Shown here piece after piece: positions 13,505 through 21,337 of a stretch of 37,415 nt of DNA (positions are counted from its first letter, which is position 1; the number at the start of each line of letters is the position of its first letter). The stretch is from Candidatus Bathyarchaeia archaeon. Lineage in GTDB: Archaea; Thermoproteota; Bathyarchaeia; 40CM-2-53-6. Location: positions 1 through 37,415 of the forward strand of contig DASYWW010000058.1 in NCBI GenBank assembly GCA_035935655.1, in the 5' to 3' direction. The position numbers were made by a program, and so were the translations under genes. The notes under the pieces were generated by a model that did no database searches, had not been told where the DNA came from, and saw only the letters and a program-made list of their open reading frames with translations.

Positions 13505-15454
13505 TTGCCAAGTAGCAGAGGGCCGAGTCAGGTTCTCGTTATTATCGGTGCGCTCATGCTTGTTGTCGGAGGAGTCGGTGCGATCTTCGCTCAATCGACG
13601 ATCCCCGTTGCTTCGAATCCGTTGACCGTGGACTGCTCCTCGGGATCATATTGCCTTGTCCAATATCTTGTGACCAACGTCGCGGCCACGAGCAACAATC
13701 AACCGACTTCCTACCAAGTCGACTTCTGCACTTACGCGAACGCTGCCAACGGGCGCGTGACAGCTCCGAGCTTTTCTAACTGCTACCAACAGTTCAACGG
13801 CAACCCTGTCTACTATGACGAAACCCTCTACACCGGAACTCTCGCAGTCGGTCAGCAGCAGGTTCTCTCTTTCCAGATCCCACTTCGAGACAACCTTGGC
13901 AACGTCCTTCTTCCAATGGGGAACTACTTTGAGACCGCATGTCTACAAGACTCATACACGTCGACAGGAAATAACTGCGGGGTCACAGGCAACGTCATAA
14001 CATTCAACCAAGGGACGGCAATCACTTCTACGACCATTGCCACGACCGGGCCTCAGCCTTTCCTGATCTACTACGGGCCACAATTCTCCAATCTGCAGGT
14101 GGGTCCCTCGGGATCGAACGTCCAAGCATGCACCAACGGAGGGAGCTGCCCGCAGGGAGCCAACACATACCAAGCGAGTTGGAACGTGGGGACTCAGCTC
14201 TCAATCACAGTCAGCTTCTCTTCGGCCTTCTACAACGCAAACGCCTGCATTGTGGGGACAAGCTCCTGTCAGACGATCACTTCCGGTCAGGCATTCACGA
14301 TCACGACCACGGCTCCGGGCAGCAATGGAGTCCCCGGAACCTTGATCCTTCAAGCACAGGCGAGTCAGACTCCTCCGATCACGATCGTCCCGCAAAGCGC
14401 AGGAGTCGTAGGTTCTTGGAGCCCCTCCTCAGCGCAGACGATCAATCCGTCGCCGACCTCTCCGACGTCCGTGACTTTCAAGTTCACGAGCAACCAAGGC
14501 TATTCTTGCTCGGGATCTTGGATCCTTTATTCTCCCGGGAGCAACCAATATTTCACTTCAGGATTGGGATCTGTCCAAGGAGTGACCTTCCAATACTCAC
14601 AGCTTCAGCAGTATATCGCGAACAACGGCTACACGTTCTACCTCTACTCGGGAAGCCAATCTGACACAGGCTGCCACGTCCCTCTTCATTTGCTGAAGCT
14701 GACAGGAATCGGACAGGGAGGACTCGCGAGCTACACATGCACGTCCTTCGATCCTACAATAAATTCGCAGAACACCTACGTCTGTCCTGCGAGCTCGACC
14801 TTCGCGAGTGGATCGGTCACAGTCACAGCCAATCCCTCAGCAGGCTACGGCTATCCTGTCACTTACACGACCAATGGGATCGTAGGATCTCCGATCGGAG
14901 GAGCGACTTCGACCACTCCTGCAGGAGTCAACGCAGGGCTGACCCTCAACATGAATCAGAACTACACGATCAGCGCGTCCTTCACTTTGGGAGGACAGTC
15001 GATCGGAGGATCTCTGAGCGGCTCGTGCACTCTGAGTCCCTCGACTAACGGGGGCATGGCAGTCACGGTCTTCGATCTCAAGACGGGGAAACCGATCTCC
15101 GGAGCGACCGTCGTCCTTGATCCGGGGAACGGTGCGAGCCAACTGACAGGGACGACGAACGGGGCAGGTCAAGTCATTCTGTGCAACTTCCCCGTCCCCA
15201 CGGGAATCTTGGGGTATCTCGGGGCGAGCAATTCGGGAGCTGTGAAAATCACAGTCTCTCAGTCGGGCTACAGCACGTCGACCACCTCACCGATCGCTTA
15301 CCAAGGAGTCACGACCTCCTACACCGTGACCCTGAATCCCTCGATCTTCGGAGGAGGACTTGCTCAGGCGATCCTCTTCGGAGTCGCAGCCGGGGGAGTA
15401 GTGGTTCTTGGACTCGCGTTTGTCCCCGGGATTGGAAGGCGAGCTTCGCATTGA
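13505..15454 (+). CDS. large secreted Ser/Thr-rich surface protein with two membrane anchors
   Basis: The 649-residue product begins with TTG. It has an N-terminal hydrophobic helix (VLVIIGALMLVVGGVGAIFA), some 580 residues rich in Ser, Thr, Gly, Asn and Gln with many Cys, and a C-terminal helix (AILFGVAAGGVVVLGLAFV) followed by a short basic tail. About residues 500-590 (MAVTVFDLKTGKPISGATVV and on) look like a carboxypeptidase-regulatory or Ig-like fold. The protein is probably displayed on the cell or particle surface and held by the C-terminal anchor. The stop is overlapped by the next TTG. Confidence 0.75.
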   Translation: MPSSRGPSQVLVIIGALMLVVGGVGAIFAQSTIPVASNPLTVDCSSGSYCLVQYLVTNVAATSNNQPTSYQVDFCTYANAANGRVTAPSFSNCYQQFNGNPVYYDETLYTGTLAVGQQQVLSFQIPLRDNLGNVLLPMGNYFETACLQDSYTSTGNNCGVTGNVITFNQGTAITSTTIATTGPQPFLIYYGPQFSNLQVGPSGSNVQACTNGGSCPQGANTYQASWNVGTQLSITVSFSSAFYNANACIVGTSSCQTITSGQAFTITTTAPGSNGVPGTLILQAQASQTPPITIVPQSAGVVGSWSPSSAQTINPSPTSPTSVTFKFTSNQGYSCSGSWILYSPGSNQYFTSGLGSVQGVTFQYSQLQQYIANNGYTFYLYSGSQSDTGCHVPLHLLKLTGIGQGGLASYTCTSFDPTINSQNTYVCPASSTFASGSVTVTANPSAGYGYPVTYTTNGIVGSPIGGATSTTPAGVNAGLTLNMNQNYTISASFTLGGQSIGGSLSGSCTLSPSTNGGMAVTVFDLKTGKPISGATVVLDPGNGASQLTGTTNGAGQVILCNFPVPTGILGYLGASNSGAVKITVSQSGYSTSTTSPIAYQGVTTSYTVTLNPSIFGGGLAQAILFGVAAGGVVVLGLAFVPGIGRRASH

Positions 15455-16182
15455 AGCCGCATCATGTTTTCGGGACTCTGCTATGGATAGTCGCGATTGT
15501 GATCTTCATCTTTGGGAACGCAGCAGCTCTCGGTCTCCAATCGACTGTCCCATTGGGACAGCCCTTCTACTACACATGCACGGTGAGCTCGGCGACCAAC
15601 ATCGGAGTCTCGAACTGCTACATGTTTCTGATCGGGCCCGAGCCTGACGGCAGCTTCTATTCCGGAGCAGGGTTGTCATTCTATTCGACGATCTGCGTGA
15701 CTCAGGCTTCACAATGGAATCCTTCGATAACTTGGGCTTACAGCCCCGGGAATACGACCGTAGGGATTGCACCCGCAGCACAGCATTACAAGACTCTGCC
15801 CTCACAGATCACCGTGCAATGGTCGATCTCAGTCACAGGGATCGCAGGATCGGGATCGGGTAGCGTGATCTTGAAGCCGACGCAAGGAACTAACAGCTTC
15901 AATCCGGGGAACTTCAACCCGGGCTTTCCAAACTGCGTGACCACGACAACGACAAGCAGCTCCAATGTAGTTGGAGGTAGCAGCACTTCGACGACGTCGA
16001 CTTCATCGTCTTCAACGACTTTGACCTCGACTTCAGGAACTATCACAACGCAGAACGGAGGTGGAGTTGCGAGCTCCCCTCCTCCCCCAAGGGCCCCTTC
16101 GCTTGATCCGATTTCCACAGGGATCGCCGGGGCACTTGGAATCGCCGGGGTCGTCTTCTTCGTTCCGAGGAGAGTCCATTGA
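15451..16182 (+). CDS. surface protein with N- and C-terminal membrane segments
   Basis: TTG overlaps the previous stop as TTGA. The 243-residue product has an early hydrophobic helix (TLLWIVAIVIFIFGNAAAL), a Cys-containing extracellular domain, a Ser/Thr stalk (TSTSSSSTTLTSTSG), and a C-terminal helix (STGIAGALGIAGVVFFV) with a basic end. It is a smaller version of the neighbouring 649-residue protein and probably its partner. Long Thr/Ser stalks are usually O-glycosylated in archaeal surface proteins. No family recognised. Confidence 0.7.
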   Translation: MKPHHVFGTLLWIVAIVIFIFGNAAALGLQSTVPLGQPFYYTCTVSSATNIGVSNCYMFLIGPEPDGSFYSGAGLSFYSTICVTQASQWNPSITWAYSPGNTTVGIAPAAQHYKTLPSQITVQWSISVTGIAGSGSGSVILKPTQGTNSFNPGNFNPGFPNCVTTTTTSSSNVVGGSSTSTTSTSSSSTTLTSTSGTITTQNGGGVASSPPPPRAPSLDPISTGIAGALGIAGVVFFVPRRVH

Positions 16183-16404
16183 TTGAAGGACATAAGTCCG
16201 ATCACAACGGGAGGATTATTCCTGAGCGTAGTCAGTCTCACACTTCTTCTCCTCGGGTTTCAATTCTCTGCCCTGTCATTCTGCGCGGGATACATGCTGT
16301 TGGGCTTCTGCGTCGGACTGACTGTCAACTACACTTGGGTCGTTTGGACAGTCCTGTTGATCGTGGGAGCTTTCATAGTCGTCTTCTCGAGGCGACGGAG
16401 ATAG
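16183..16404 (+). CDS. small polytopic membrane protein
   Basis: TTG at 16183 follows the previous stop directly. The 73-residue product is almost entirely hydrophobic, with about three helices (GLFLSVVSLTLLLLGF, LSFCAGYMLLGFCVGL, VVWTVLLIVGAFIVVF), and ends in four Arg. Its 3' end overlaps the convergent HNH gene by 32 bp, which suggests the HNH gene arrived later. Function unknown. Confidence 0.6.
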   Translation: MKDISPITTGGLFLSVVSLTLLLLGFQFSALSFCAGYMLLGFCVGLTVNYTWVVWTVLLIVGAFIVVFSRRRR

Positions 16405-16762
16405 TTGAGGGCTTGACATGAGGACAGATTCCATCCTGACCCGGTCTGTCTCTGCCAAAATTGCAGTTGTAACAAAGAAGTCTCAGCTCTTTCGGAAAAC
16501 CATGCGATATCGCATACTGCCAAAGATCACTTCCGTGGTGTTGGATTCTCTTATTGGCTGGATCAGAATGGTCGAGCGTCAGGAAAGCGAGTTCATTCAC
16601 TCCACAGCACGAACATCTCCCTGCATAAGCGAGGAGGATTTCGCGCCTCAATTTAGCCCGGTGTTTCGCTTCGTGGTTTTTGAAATAGTAAGGATGATTT
16701 CTACGATATTCTGCAACACGGGTTCTTGCTTTTTGTCTGCGTTGCTCATCAGCAATTACCAC
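16373..16762 (-). CDS. HNH endonuclease, free-standing
   Basis: The 129-residue product has a basic helical N-terminus, then CSCCG, FLTLDHSDP, and LRLLCYNCNFG, a full HNH core with zinc CxxC pairs, the DH and the final Asn. The spacing with HGFPKE before the last strand matches a family common in phages, to which the gene at 32863 also belongs. The GTG start sits about 25 bp from a TATA-like box, so the message is leaderless. It lies against the direction of the surface genes, typical of a mobile free-standing homing gene. Confidence 0.8.
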   Translation of the reverse strand: MVIADEQRRQKARTRVAEYRRNHPYYFKNHEAKHRAKLRREILLAYAGRCSCCGVNELAFLTLDHSDPANKRIQHHGSDLWQYAISHGFPKELRLLCYNCNFGRDRPGQDGICPHVKPSTISVASRRRL

Positions 16763-16781
16763 AGAGAAAATACAATTCCAC

Positions 16782-16792
16782 GGTTATTTAGG
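16782..16792 (-). promoter_or_regulatory. TATA-like box for the HNH gene
   Basis: On the minus strand the sequence is CCTAAATAACC, centred 25 bp from the GTG at 16762, which would be the first base of the transcript or very near it. Confidence 0.5.
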
Positions 16793-16814
16793 TTTAACCT
16801 CATGGGGTTAAAAG
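16793..16814 (+). promoter_or_regulatory. operator-like inverted repeat with TATA-like box
   Basis: TTTAACC (16793-16799) is perfectly inverted as GGTTAAA (16806-16812) around six bases. Its right half overlaps a TATA-like GTTAAAAG that is about 25 bp before GTG 16832. It also abuts the divergent HNH promoter, so one dimeric protein could regulate both. Confidence 0.45.
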
Positions 16815-16831
16815 GTAGGTGAAATGAGATC

Positions 16832-17179
16832 GTGCATAAGACAATAGCAGCCTATTCAGCGATTGGAGCTCTGCTAATCTCGGTCTTGACCTTGATCTTC
16901 CCGGCTGCTCTGTTGATCTTGCTCACGGGCCCTATCGGACTCGCTCTAACAGTCTTACTCTTCCTCGTCTCTTTCGTCGTCAATTTCGCCATTCTCTTCG
17001 CAATCGGTTGGATCGTAATCAAGATCCCGAAGAATGTCGCGATCGCTCTCGGAATCGTGCTGTTGGTAGTCGGCATAGTCCTGCTGCAACCTGAAGTCGA
17101 CGTAATCGCTCTCTTCGAACTCTTCTTCATCTTCGCTCTACCGAAGAAAGCAACGGCTGGACTTCCGAAATTGAGGTAG
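16832..17179 (+). CDS. polytopic membrane protein
   Basis: The 115-residue product has about four hydrophobic helices, including LISVLTLIFPAALLILL, LTVLLFLVSFVVNFAILF and VAIALGIVLLVVGIVLL, and a short basic C-terminus. The GTG start fits a near-leaderless message from the TATA-like box at 16807. It is followed by a terminator-like hairpin, so it may be its own unit. Function unknown; it could be a holin-like or membrane-structural protein. Confidence 0.6.
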   Translation: MHKTIAAYSAIGALLISVLTLIFPAALLILLTGPIGLALTVLLFLVSFVVNFAILFAIGWIVIKIPKNVAIALGIVLLVVGIVLLQPEVDVIALFELFFIFALPKKATAGLPKLR

Positions 17180-17213
17180 GAGAATCTGAATTCTCCTCCC
17201 TTCCTTTTATTTA
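17179..17213 (+). terminator. terminator-like hairpin followed by T-rich stretch and TATA-like box
   Basis: GGAGAAT (17179-17185) is perfectly inverted as ATTCTCC (17190-17196) with a 4-base loop, directly at the TAG of the preceding gene. The following CCCTTCCTTTTATTT is T-rich. The TTTTATTTAA part (17204-17213) also looks like a TATA box for the protease gene downstream. Confidence 0.5.
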
Positions 17214-17440
17214 ATCCAGAGACAGAGGACATTCTGCTCGAGCCTTTCGTCCTCCTGTGGAGACTTTCGCTCAGGGCAGCGTTATTCATTCTGAATGACA
17301 TACCTGAGCAGCTCCTCTTTGACATTGGGGTAATCGGCTACAGGATCTTCGGGATCCGGGGACGGAGAACCTATGGAGCCATAATCAGGGCCGACCCCGT
17401 CTCCGATTGGATCTCTGTCTTCGGGATCGTCTTCTTCGTT

Positions 17441-18034
17441 ATGACCCTGATCTTCGCAATCAACTTCGGCAACGTGATCCTCTCTGCAGCAGCAGGGGGA
17501 GTCGCGATCATGCAACTCGCAGGGGAGGCGATCAACAGAAAGGCAGGGCCCCCGATCAGGACAATAGCGAAGCCGAAGCTCGGGAGCATTGTCACCTACA
17601 TTGTCCTCGACCTTGGTCTCTTCGCGGCTCTCGACATTGTAGGAGCCAACGCGCACTCTCTCCCCGGGCTCCCTCTCTCAGTCCTGACGAGTGGCAACCT
17701 GAATCAGATCTTGACCGTAGGAGCCCTGTTCACCGTTCAAATCGGGATCGCAGAGGAAGTCTTCTTCAGACTCGGACTCGCAAACTACGGGGCAAAATTT
17801 GGAGGGCCTCCTCTCGGGATCTTCACTTCCTTCGCAGCCTTCTCTCTCTTTCATGTCCCGGCTGACTACGCCAATCCTCTCCAAGTCCTGATAATCGGAA
17901 CTGACGGTGCGGTCATGGCTTGGAGCGACTTCGACACAGCGTCAGTTCTCCCCTCACTCTTCGCGCACATAACTAACAATCTGATCTTCCTGCTCGTTGC
18001 TGCCGTGATCGGAGTGAAGGTGCTCGGACTCTGA
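17441..18034 (+). CDS. CPBP (Rce1/CAAX-type) intramembrane protease
   Basis: From ATG 17441 the 197-residue product is hydrophobic and carries the three CPBP motifs: EEVFFR at 105-110, FSLFH at 134-138, and a later His-Ile-Thr-Asn at 176-179. These Glu, His and Asn residues form the proposed glutamate protease site in the membrane. The frame is open and protein-like for about 70 codons upstream with no ATG, GTG or TTG, and the ATG falls inside a hydrophobic helix. Translation may therefore start at a non-standard codon near the expected transcript start, for example CTG 17234. Within the surface module it may process surface proteins or give protection against a host or rival factor. Family assignment is firm; the substrate is unknown. 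Confidence 0.8.
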   Translation: MTLIFAINFGNVILSAAAGGVAIMQLAGEAINRKAGPPIRTIAKPKLGSIVTYIVLDLGLFAALDIVGANAHSLPGLPLSVLTSGNLNQILTVGALFTVQIGIAEEVFFRLGLANYGAKFGGPPLGIFTSFAAFSLFHVPADYANPLQVLIIGTDGAVMAWSDFDTASVLPSLFAHITNNLIFLLVAAVIGVKVLGL

Positions 18035-18609
18035 GCACGAGACGAAAAAGTGGTCAGGCCCTTCTACTCGGCTTGTCCCTTGTTGTCGCAGGTGGAATAT
18101 TCGCCTACAACGGTTCACTCCTCCAAGTCCTCGCAGGGACGGTGACTGCCATGTTGGGACTCTTCGTGGTGATCTTCTCCTTCGGCCCTCCGGGGCAGCA
18201 CCTAATTCAGACGATTATTCGAGATCGTTGGCTAATATTTTTCCTGACTCTGATCCCTCTGATCGTGATCTTCATAGAATACGATCTGAGACAAGGAGGT
18301 TCCTTCGGGACTTTCAAGTTCGGAGGGATCGTCCTCGAGCATGAAGGCTTCGCAGTCGGCATGATCGGGGCAGCCACTTTCTTCAAGACGAGCCTCCTGA
18401 AGCACATTGTCATAGGAGTCGGATTTGCCTTCATCGTCAGCGAAGCCTACATCAATTTCCTCGTGGATTTCATCAATAATTCATTCGGAATAACGATCTC
18501 AGGGTTGCTCGGATTCCTTGTAACCTACACCTTCTTCCGGGCTGCCGGACTATTAGAGCGAAAGGAAAAAGGAGGAGTCCGAGACTATGTCGCGTCGGTG
18601 ATCGAATGA
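18031..18609 (+). CDS. polytopic membrane protein, possible CTG start
   Basis: The product is about 192 residues with at least four hydrophobic helices (LLLGLSLVVAGGIFA, GTVTAMLGLFVVIFSF, WLIFFLTLIPLIVIFIE, HIVIGVGFAFIVSEAY) and a charged end. A CTG at 18031 overlaps the protease stop as CTGA and adds a basic N-terminus (STRRKSGQ) that suits the first helix. The first standard start, TTG 18073, would cut that helix. The next gene overlaps its stop as ATGA. Function unknown. Confidence 0.65.
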   Translation: MSTRRKSGQALLLGLSLVVAGGIFAYNGSLLQVLAGTVTAMLGLFVVIFSFGPPGQHLIQTIIRDRWLIFFLTLIPLIVIFIEYDLRQGGSFGTFKFGGIVLEHEGFAVGMIGAATFFKTSLLKHIVIGVGFAFIVSEAYINFLVDFINNSFGITISGLLGFLVTYTFFRAAGLLERKEKGGVRDYVASVIE

Positions 18610-19058
18610 GAATAAGCTCTCGCAGGGGATTCGCAGGAGGTTTGGGCGTGATCCTGATCGTCTTCGTGATCCTCTTCGTCGTGATTGTAGGCTTCTACCT
18701 CAACACCCCCAAGGCTCCAAGCGGATCGTCTTCTCCCATAGGCCCCAATTCTGCAAACGTCCAAATCACTTTCTATGGAATCTCGGCAAACAGCTACGGC
18801 TTCTCAGCGACGATCAGCCCGATTCTTGGGAACCTTCCTTCCCCAATAGTCTATGCGACCATAAAGGGAGTGGCAGGATCAATCGTGGCACAGGGGATAT
18901 ACAACTTCGGGTCAACAGTCGTTGCACAAGACACTCCAATTTCGGCGAATTGGAATACGGGAACTGTGGGAAGGGGAACCTACACTCTCGTCCTCTATGC
19001 TACAGATCAATCGGGAAACGCGATCTCCTCAATTACGAGTCAGACGGTGAGTTTCTGA
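18606..19058 (+). CDS. single-anchor surface protein with Ig-like region
   Basis: ATG overlaps the previous stop. The 150-residue product has a basic N-terminus, one long hydrophobic helix (GVILIVFVILFVVIVGFYL) and an extracellular region with alternating strands, as in Ig-like folds (TYTLVLYATDQSGN). There are no Cys residues. It resembles minor surface or pilin-like subunits of archaea. No specific family recognised. Confidence 0.65.
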   Translation: MRISSRRGFAGGLGVILIVFVILFVVIVGFYLNTPKAPSGSSSPIGPNSANVQITFYGISANSYGFSATISPILGNLPSPIVYATIKGVAGSIVAQGIYNFGSTVVAQDTPISANWNTGTVGRGTYTLVLYATDQSGNAISSITSQTVSF

Positions 19059-19059
19059 T

Positions 19060-19455
19060 TTGAATTTCAGAATTACCCCAACCAAGGCTCTCGTCATTGC
19101 CTTCGTCGTGACAGGGCTCGACTTTGTCTTCCATCTTTTCTTCACGTTCCCGATGGAGACTCTCTTCTACTTCGTCGCGAAGTTCTTGATCGGCTTCGCC
19201 GCAGCCTTCACTATACCGAGACTGAGGTTGATCTACGGTTCATTCTTCTTCGCGATCGCCTTCTCAGCGATCTACTATCCGATCGCCTACTACTCAGGGA
19301 TCCCGGGTCTCACAGAATACACAGCGCAGCCGATCACGCTGATCGGGATACCCAACCCCATGATCTTCCTGATAGCGGAGTTTTTCGTCCATTGGTTTCT
19401 CTACTTCATCGGAGCCTTGGTTGTAGTGTTCACTCCGATCGGAGACAAACGGTGA
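19060..19455 (+). CDS. polytopic membrane protein
   Basis: TTG at 19060 is one base after the previous stop. The 131-residue product has four predicted helices (ALVIAFVVTGLDFVFHLFF, LFYFVAKFLIGFAAAFTI, GSFFFAIAFSAIYYPIAYY, FLIAEFFVHWFLYFIGALVV). It is rich in Phe, Tyr and His within the membrane. Its stop is overlapped by the GTG of an HNH gene. Function unknown. Confidence 0.65.
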   Translation: MNFRITPTKALVIAFVVTGLDFVFHLFFTFPMETLFYFVAKFLIGFAAAFTIPRLRLIYGSFFFAIAFSAIYYPIAYYSGIPGLTEYTAQPITLIGIPNPMIFLIAEFFVHWFLYFIGALVVVFTPIGDKR

Positions 19456-19904
19456 GATCACCATTGAGATCAAAGATTGTCCATATTAACCACTTCCTGC
19501 TGTCCTTCGGTTCGTTGGGTTCCCATATCCCACTCTCCAAAAACGAATGGAATAAACATCTCCTCGAAAGATTTTGGTCGAAAGTCAGGAAGGATGATAG
19601 TGGCTGTTGGATTTGGACAGGTGCGAAATCATCATATGGATATGGTGTCTTAATCGGACATGCAGGTGAAAAATTAATTCTCGCCCACAGACTTTCCTAT
19701 AGTCTTGCTAACGGTTCGATTCCTGATTGGATTCCGGGGGGATTCGAATTGGATCATCTTTGCCGGAACAGAATTTGTGTGAATCCGAATCATTTGGAAC
19801 TCGTGAGTCAAAGGGAAAATCTCGCACGAGGAACTAATTGGATCGCGGAACGAATCCGACCCAAATCAGTAAATATCGAGCATGTGAGAGGAGTGACGCA
19901 GTAG
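19452..19904 (+). CDS. HNH homing endonuclease (HNH_3-type), free-standing
   Basis: The 150-residue product has the WSKV...CWIWTG start and then FELDHLCRNRICVNPNHLEL, the classic HNH_3 core of phage homing enzymes, with SQRENLARG after it. The GTG at 19452 overlaps the previous stop, so the gene has been fitted into the operon. Its codons are visibly more A/T-rich than those of its neighbours, a sign of separate origin. Confidence 0.85.
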   Translation: MRSPLRSKIVHINHFLLSFGSLGSHIPLSKNEWNKHLLERFWSKVRKDDSGCWIWTGAKSSYGYGVLIGHAGEKLILAHRLSYSLANGSIPDWIPGGFELDHLCRNRICVNPNHLELVSQRENLARGTNWIAERIRPKSVNIEHVRGVTQ

Positions 19905-19905
19905 C

Positions 19906-20898
19906 TTGTCCTTCAGAACTCGGAAGAAGGGATCGCAGGCTCAGAAGGGGAAGGTCTTTCCTGTCGACCAAACAGCTTTCGGGCCTCCCGAGCACCCGCA
20001 GCTCGCCAAGGAAGTCCATGCAGAGTCACAGGCCGACGCCCGGAGATCCGTCCAAGAACTCGAGAGAGACTTCAACTCGGCCAAGACCGACACAAAAAAG
20101 GAAGAGATCAGAAAGGCAACTCAGCTCGAAGCCAACAGACTTGACATTGGGGCCCACAATGCAAACAACTCGGTCGAAGCCCGGGAGTCGCTCGCAAAAA
20201 GGGCTATGATCTTCGAGGGTGCAGCGCAACGAATGAAACGAGATCTTCAGAAGAGGAGAGATCAGGAAGTCCACGCAGCACAAGCAAAGGTCGAAGGGAA
20301 AGCCTCGGATTCAGACGTCGAGATCCCCTACAATAGACTCAACGACGAAGGGACTACGATCCTCGGCGACCGCTTGGTAGTTTGGCACGGCAGAACCTAT
20401 ACGACCCGGGAAGATCTGAAGACGTTCCCCGACAAGATTCACCTGATCCCCGACAAGGGGACGAGACTCGGCCTGCCTCCTGCGAAGAGCGAATACGATC
20501 AGAAGGCCAACGGCTTCCTCGAGAAGAATGACATTTCCTACCGGACAAAGTATGTCGGAGACGAGCCCTTCCCCGGGGAACCAAACGGAGAGGAACATGC
20601 GACCTACATGGTCACGTTTTCAAAGCCCGGAGGAAAGAGAGTCTCCTACAGGTTCCATACTTCGCTCCAAGATACGCGAACGAAGACTCCCGACACAGGA
20701 GCTCCGACTCCTTACGACGTCCTCGCTGCGATCGAGAAGAATGATCCCGGGACGTTCGAGGACTTCGCAAGCGAATTTGGCTACGACACGGACAGCAGGA
20801 AAGCCGAGACGACCTATCGGGCTGTCACCAAGGAGTATCAGAAGACGTCCAACTTCTTCACCCCGCAGCAGCTTGAGGAAGCACAGGAGATCTCCTGA
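19906..20898 (+). CDS. soluble charged protein with conserved phage/plasmid-type C-terminus
   Basis: The 330-residue product lacks membrane helices. Residues about 30-130 are a charged, likely helical region. The middle holds strands around WHGRTYTTREDLK. The C-terminal part (FEDFASEFGYDTDSRKAE) resembles a motif I recall in many uncharacterised phage and plasmid proteins, with no known role. TTG is one base after the HNH stop, and GTG of the next gene follows directly. It is the only large soluble protein in the surface module, so it may be internal to the assembly or a regulator. Confidence 0.6.
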   Translation: MSFRTRKKGSQAQKGKVFPVDQTAFGPPEHPQLAKEVHAESQADARRSVQELERDFNSAKTDTKKEEIRKATQLEANRLDIGAHNANNSVEARESLAKRAMIFEGAAQRMKRDLQKRRDQEVHAAQAKVEGKASDSDVEIPYNRLNDEGTTILGDRLVVWHGRTYTTREDLKTFPDKIHLIPDKGTRLGLPPAKSEYDQKANGFLEKNDISYRTKYVGDEPFPGEPNGEEHATYMVTFSKPGGKRVSYRFHTSLQDTRTKTPDTGAPTPYDVLAAIEKNDPGTFEDFASEFGYDTDSRKAETTYRAVTKEYQKTSNFFTPQQLEEAQEIS

Positions 20899-21279
20899 GT
20901 GTGGAAATTGAAACGTGGGGAGAGTGCAAAGAACACGGGATCGTCTTCCGCGATCCCGTTGAAGCAGCTCTCCATTGGTCGAGATTCCACGGGCAGGAAT
21001 ACAGGGCCGAAAGCCGTCCGATTGAAGGGATTCTCCCTTAGGATCGGCCTTGCTCTGCTGTGGAGACTCTACTACCTGTTCGCCCCACTTTTCCTGATCG
21101 TCCTCGTCGTCGACGTTGCCTACATTTGGATCGTCGCAATGCCCTCGGGGGCAATGCTCTACGTCAACAGATTCGGGGAAGGCCCACGGGAGCTCGCTGA
21201 GATCGTGTCGCCTCTTCCTTGGTTGATCGTAATGGTGAAAAAGATCCTGTGGAAGCTAATCGATGAAACCAAAGCATGA
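20899..21279 (+). CDS. small membrane protein
   Basis: GTG starts directly after the previous stop. The 126-residue product has a basic, polar N-terminal 50 residues, a hydrophobic helix (LYYLFAPLFLIVLVVDVAYI) and a second, weaker one (WLIVMVKKILWKL). A new TATA-like box follows its end, so it probably closes this transcription unit. Function unknown. Confidence 0.55.
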   Translation: MWKLKRGESAKNTGSSSAIPLKQLSIGRDSTGRNTGPKAVRLKGFSLRIGLALLWRLYYLFAPLFLIVLVVDVAYIWIVAMPSGAMLYVNRFGEGPRELAEIVSPLPWLIVMVKKILWKLIDETKA

Positions 21280-21297
21280 GAGGTCTTGAAGGTCTTT

Positions 21298-21305
21298 CTT
21301 TTATC
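21298..21305 (+). promoter_or_regulatory. TATA-like box for the largest surface gene
   Basis: CTTTTATC is centred about 25 bp before position 21327. A transcript from there would exclude the ATG at 21317 and make ATG 21338 the first usable start. Confidence 0.45.
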
Positions 21306-21337
21306 GACGTAATAACATGGACAAGAATTGTGTCGAC

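Noticed and set aside
16418-16822. 134-codon plus-strand frame
   Set aside because: It is opposite the well-supported HNH gene and is its shadow.
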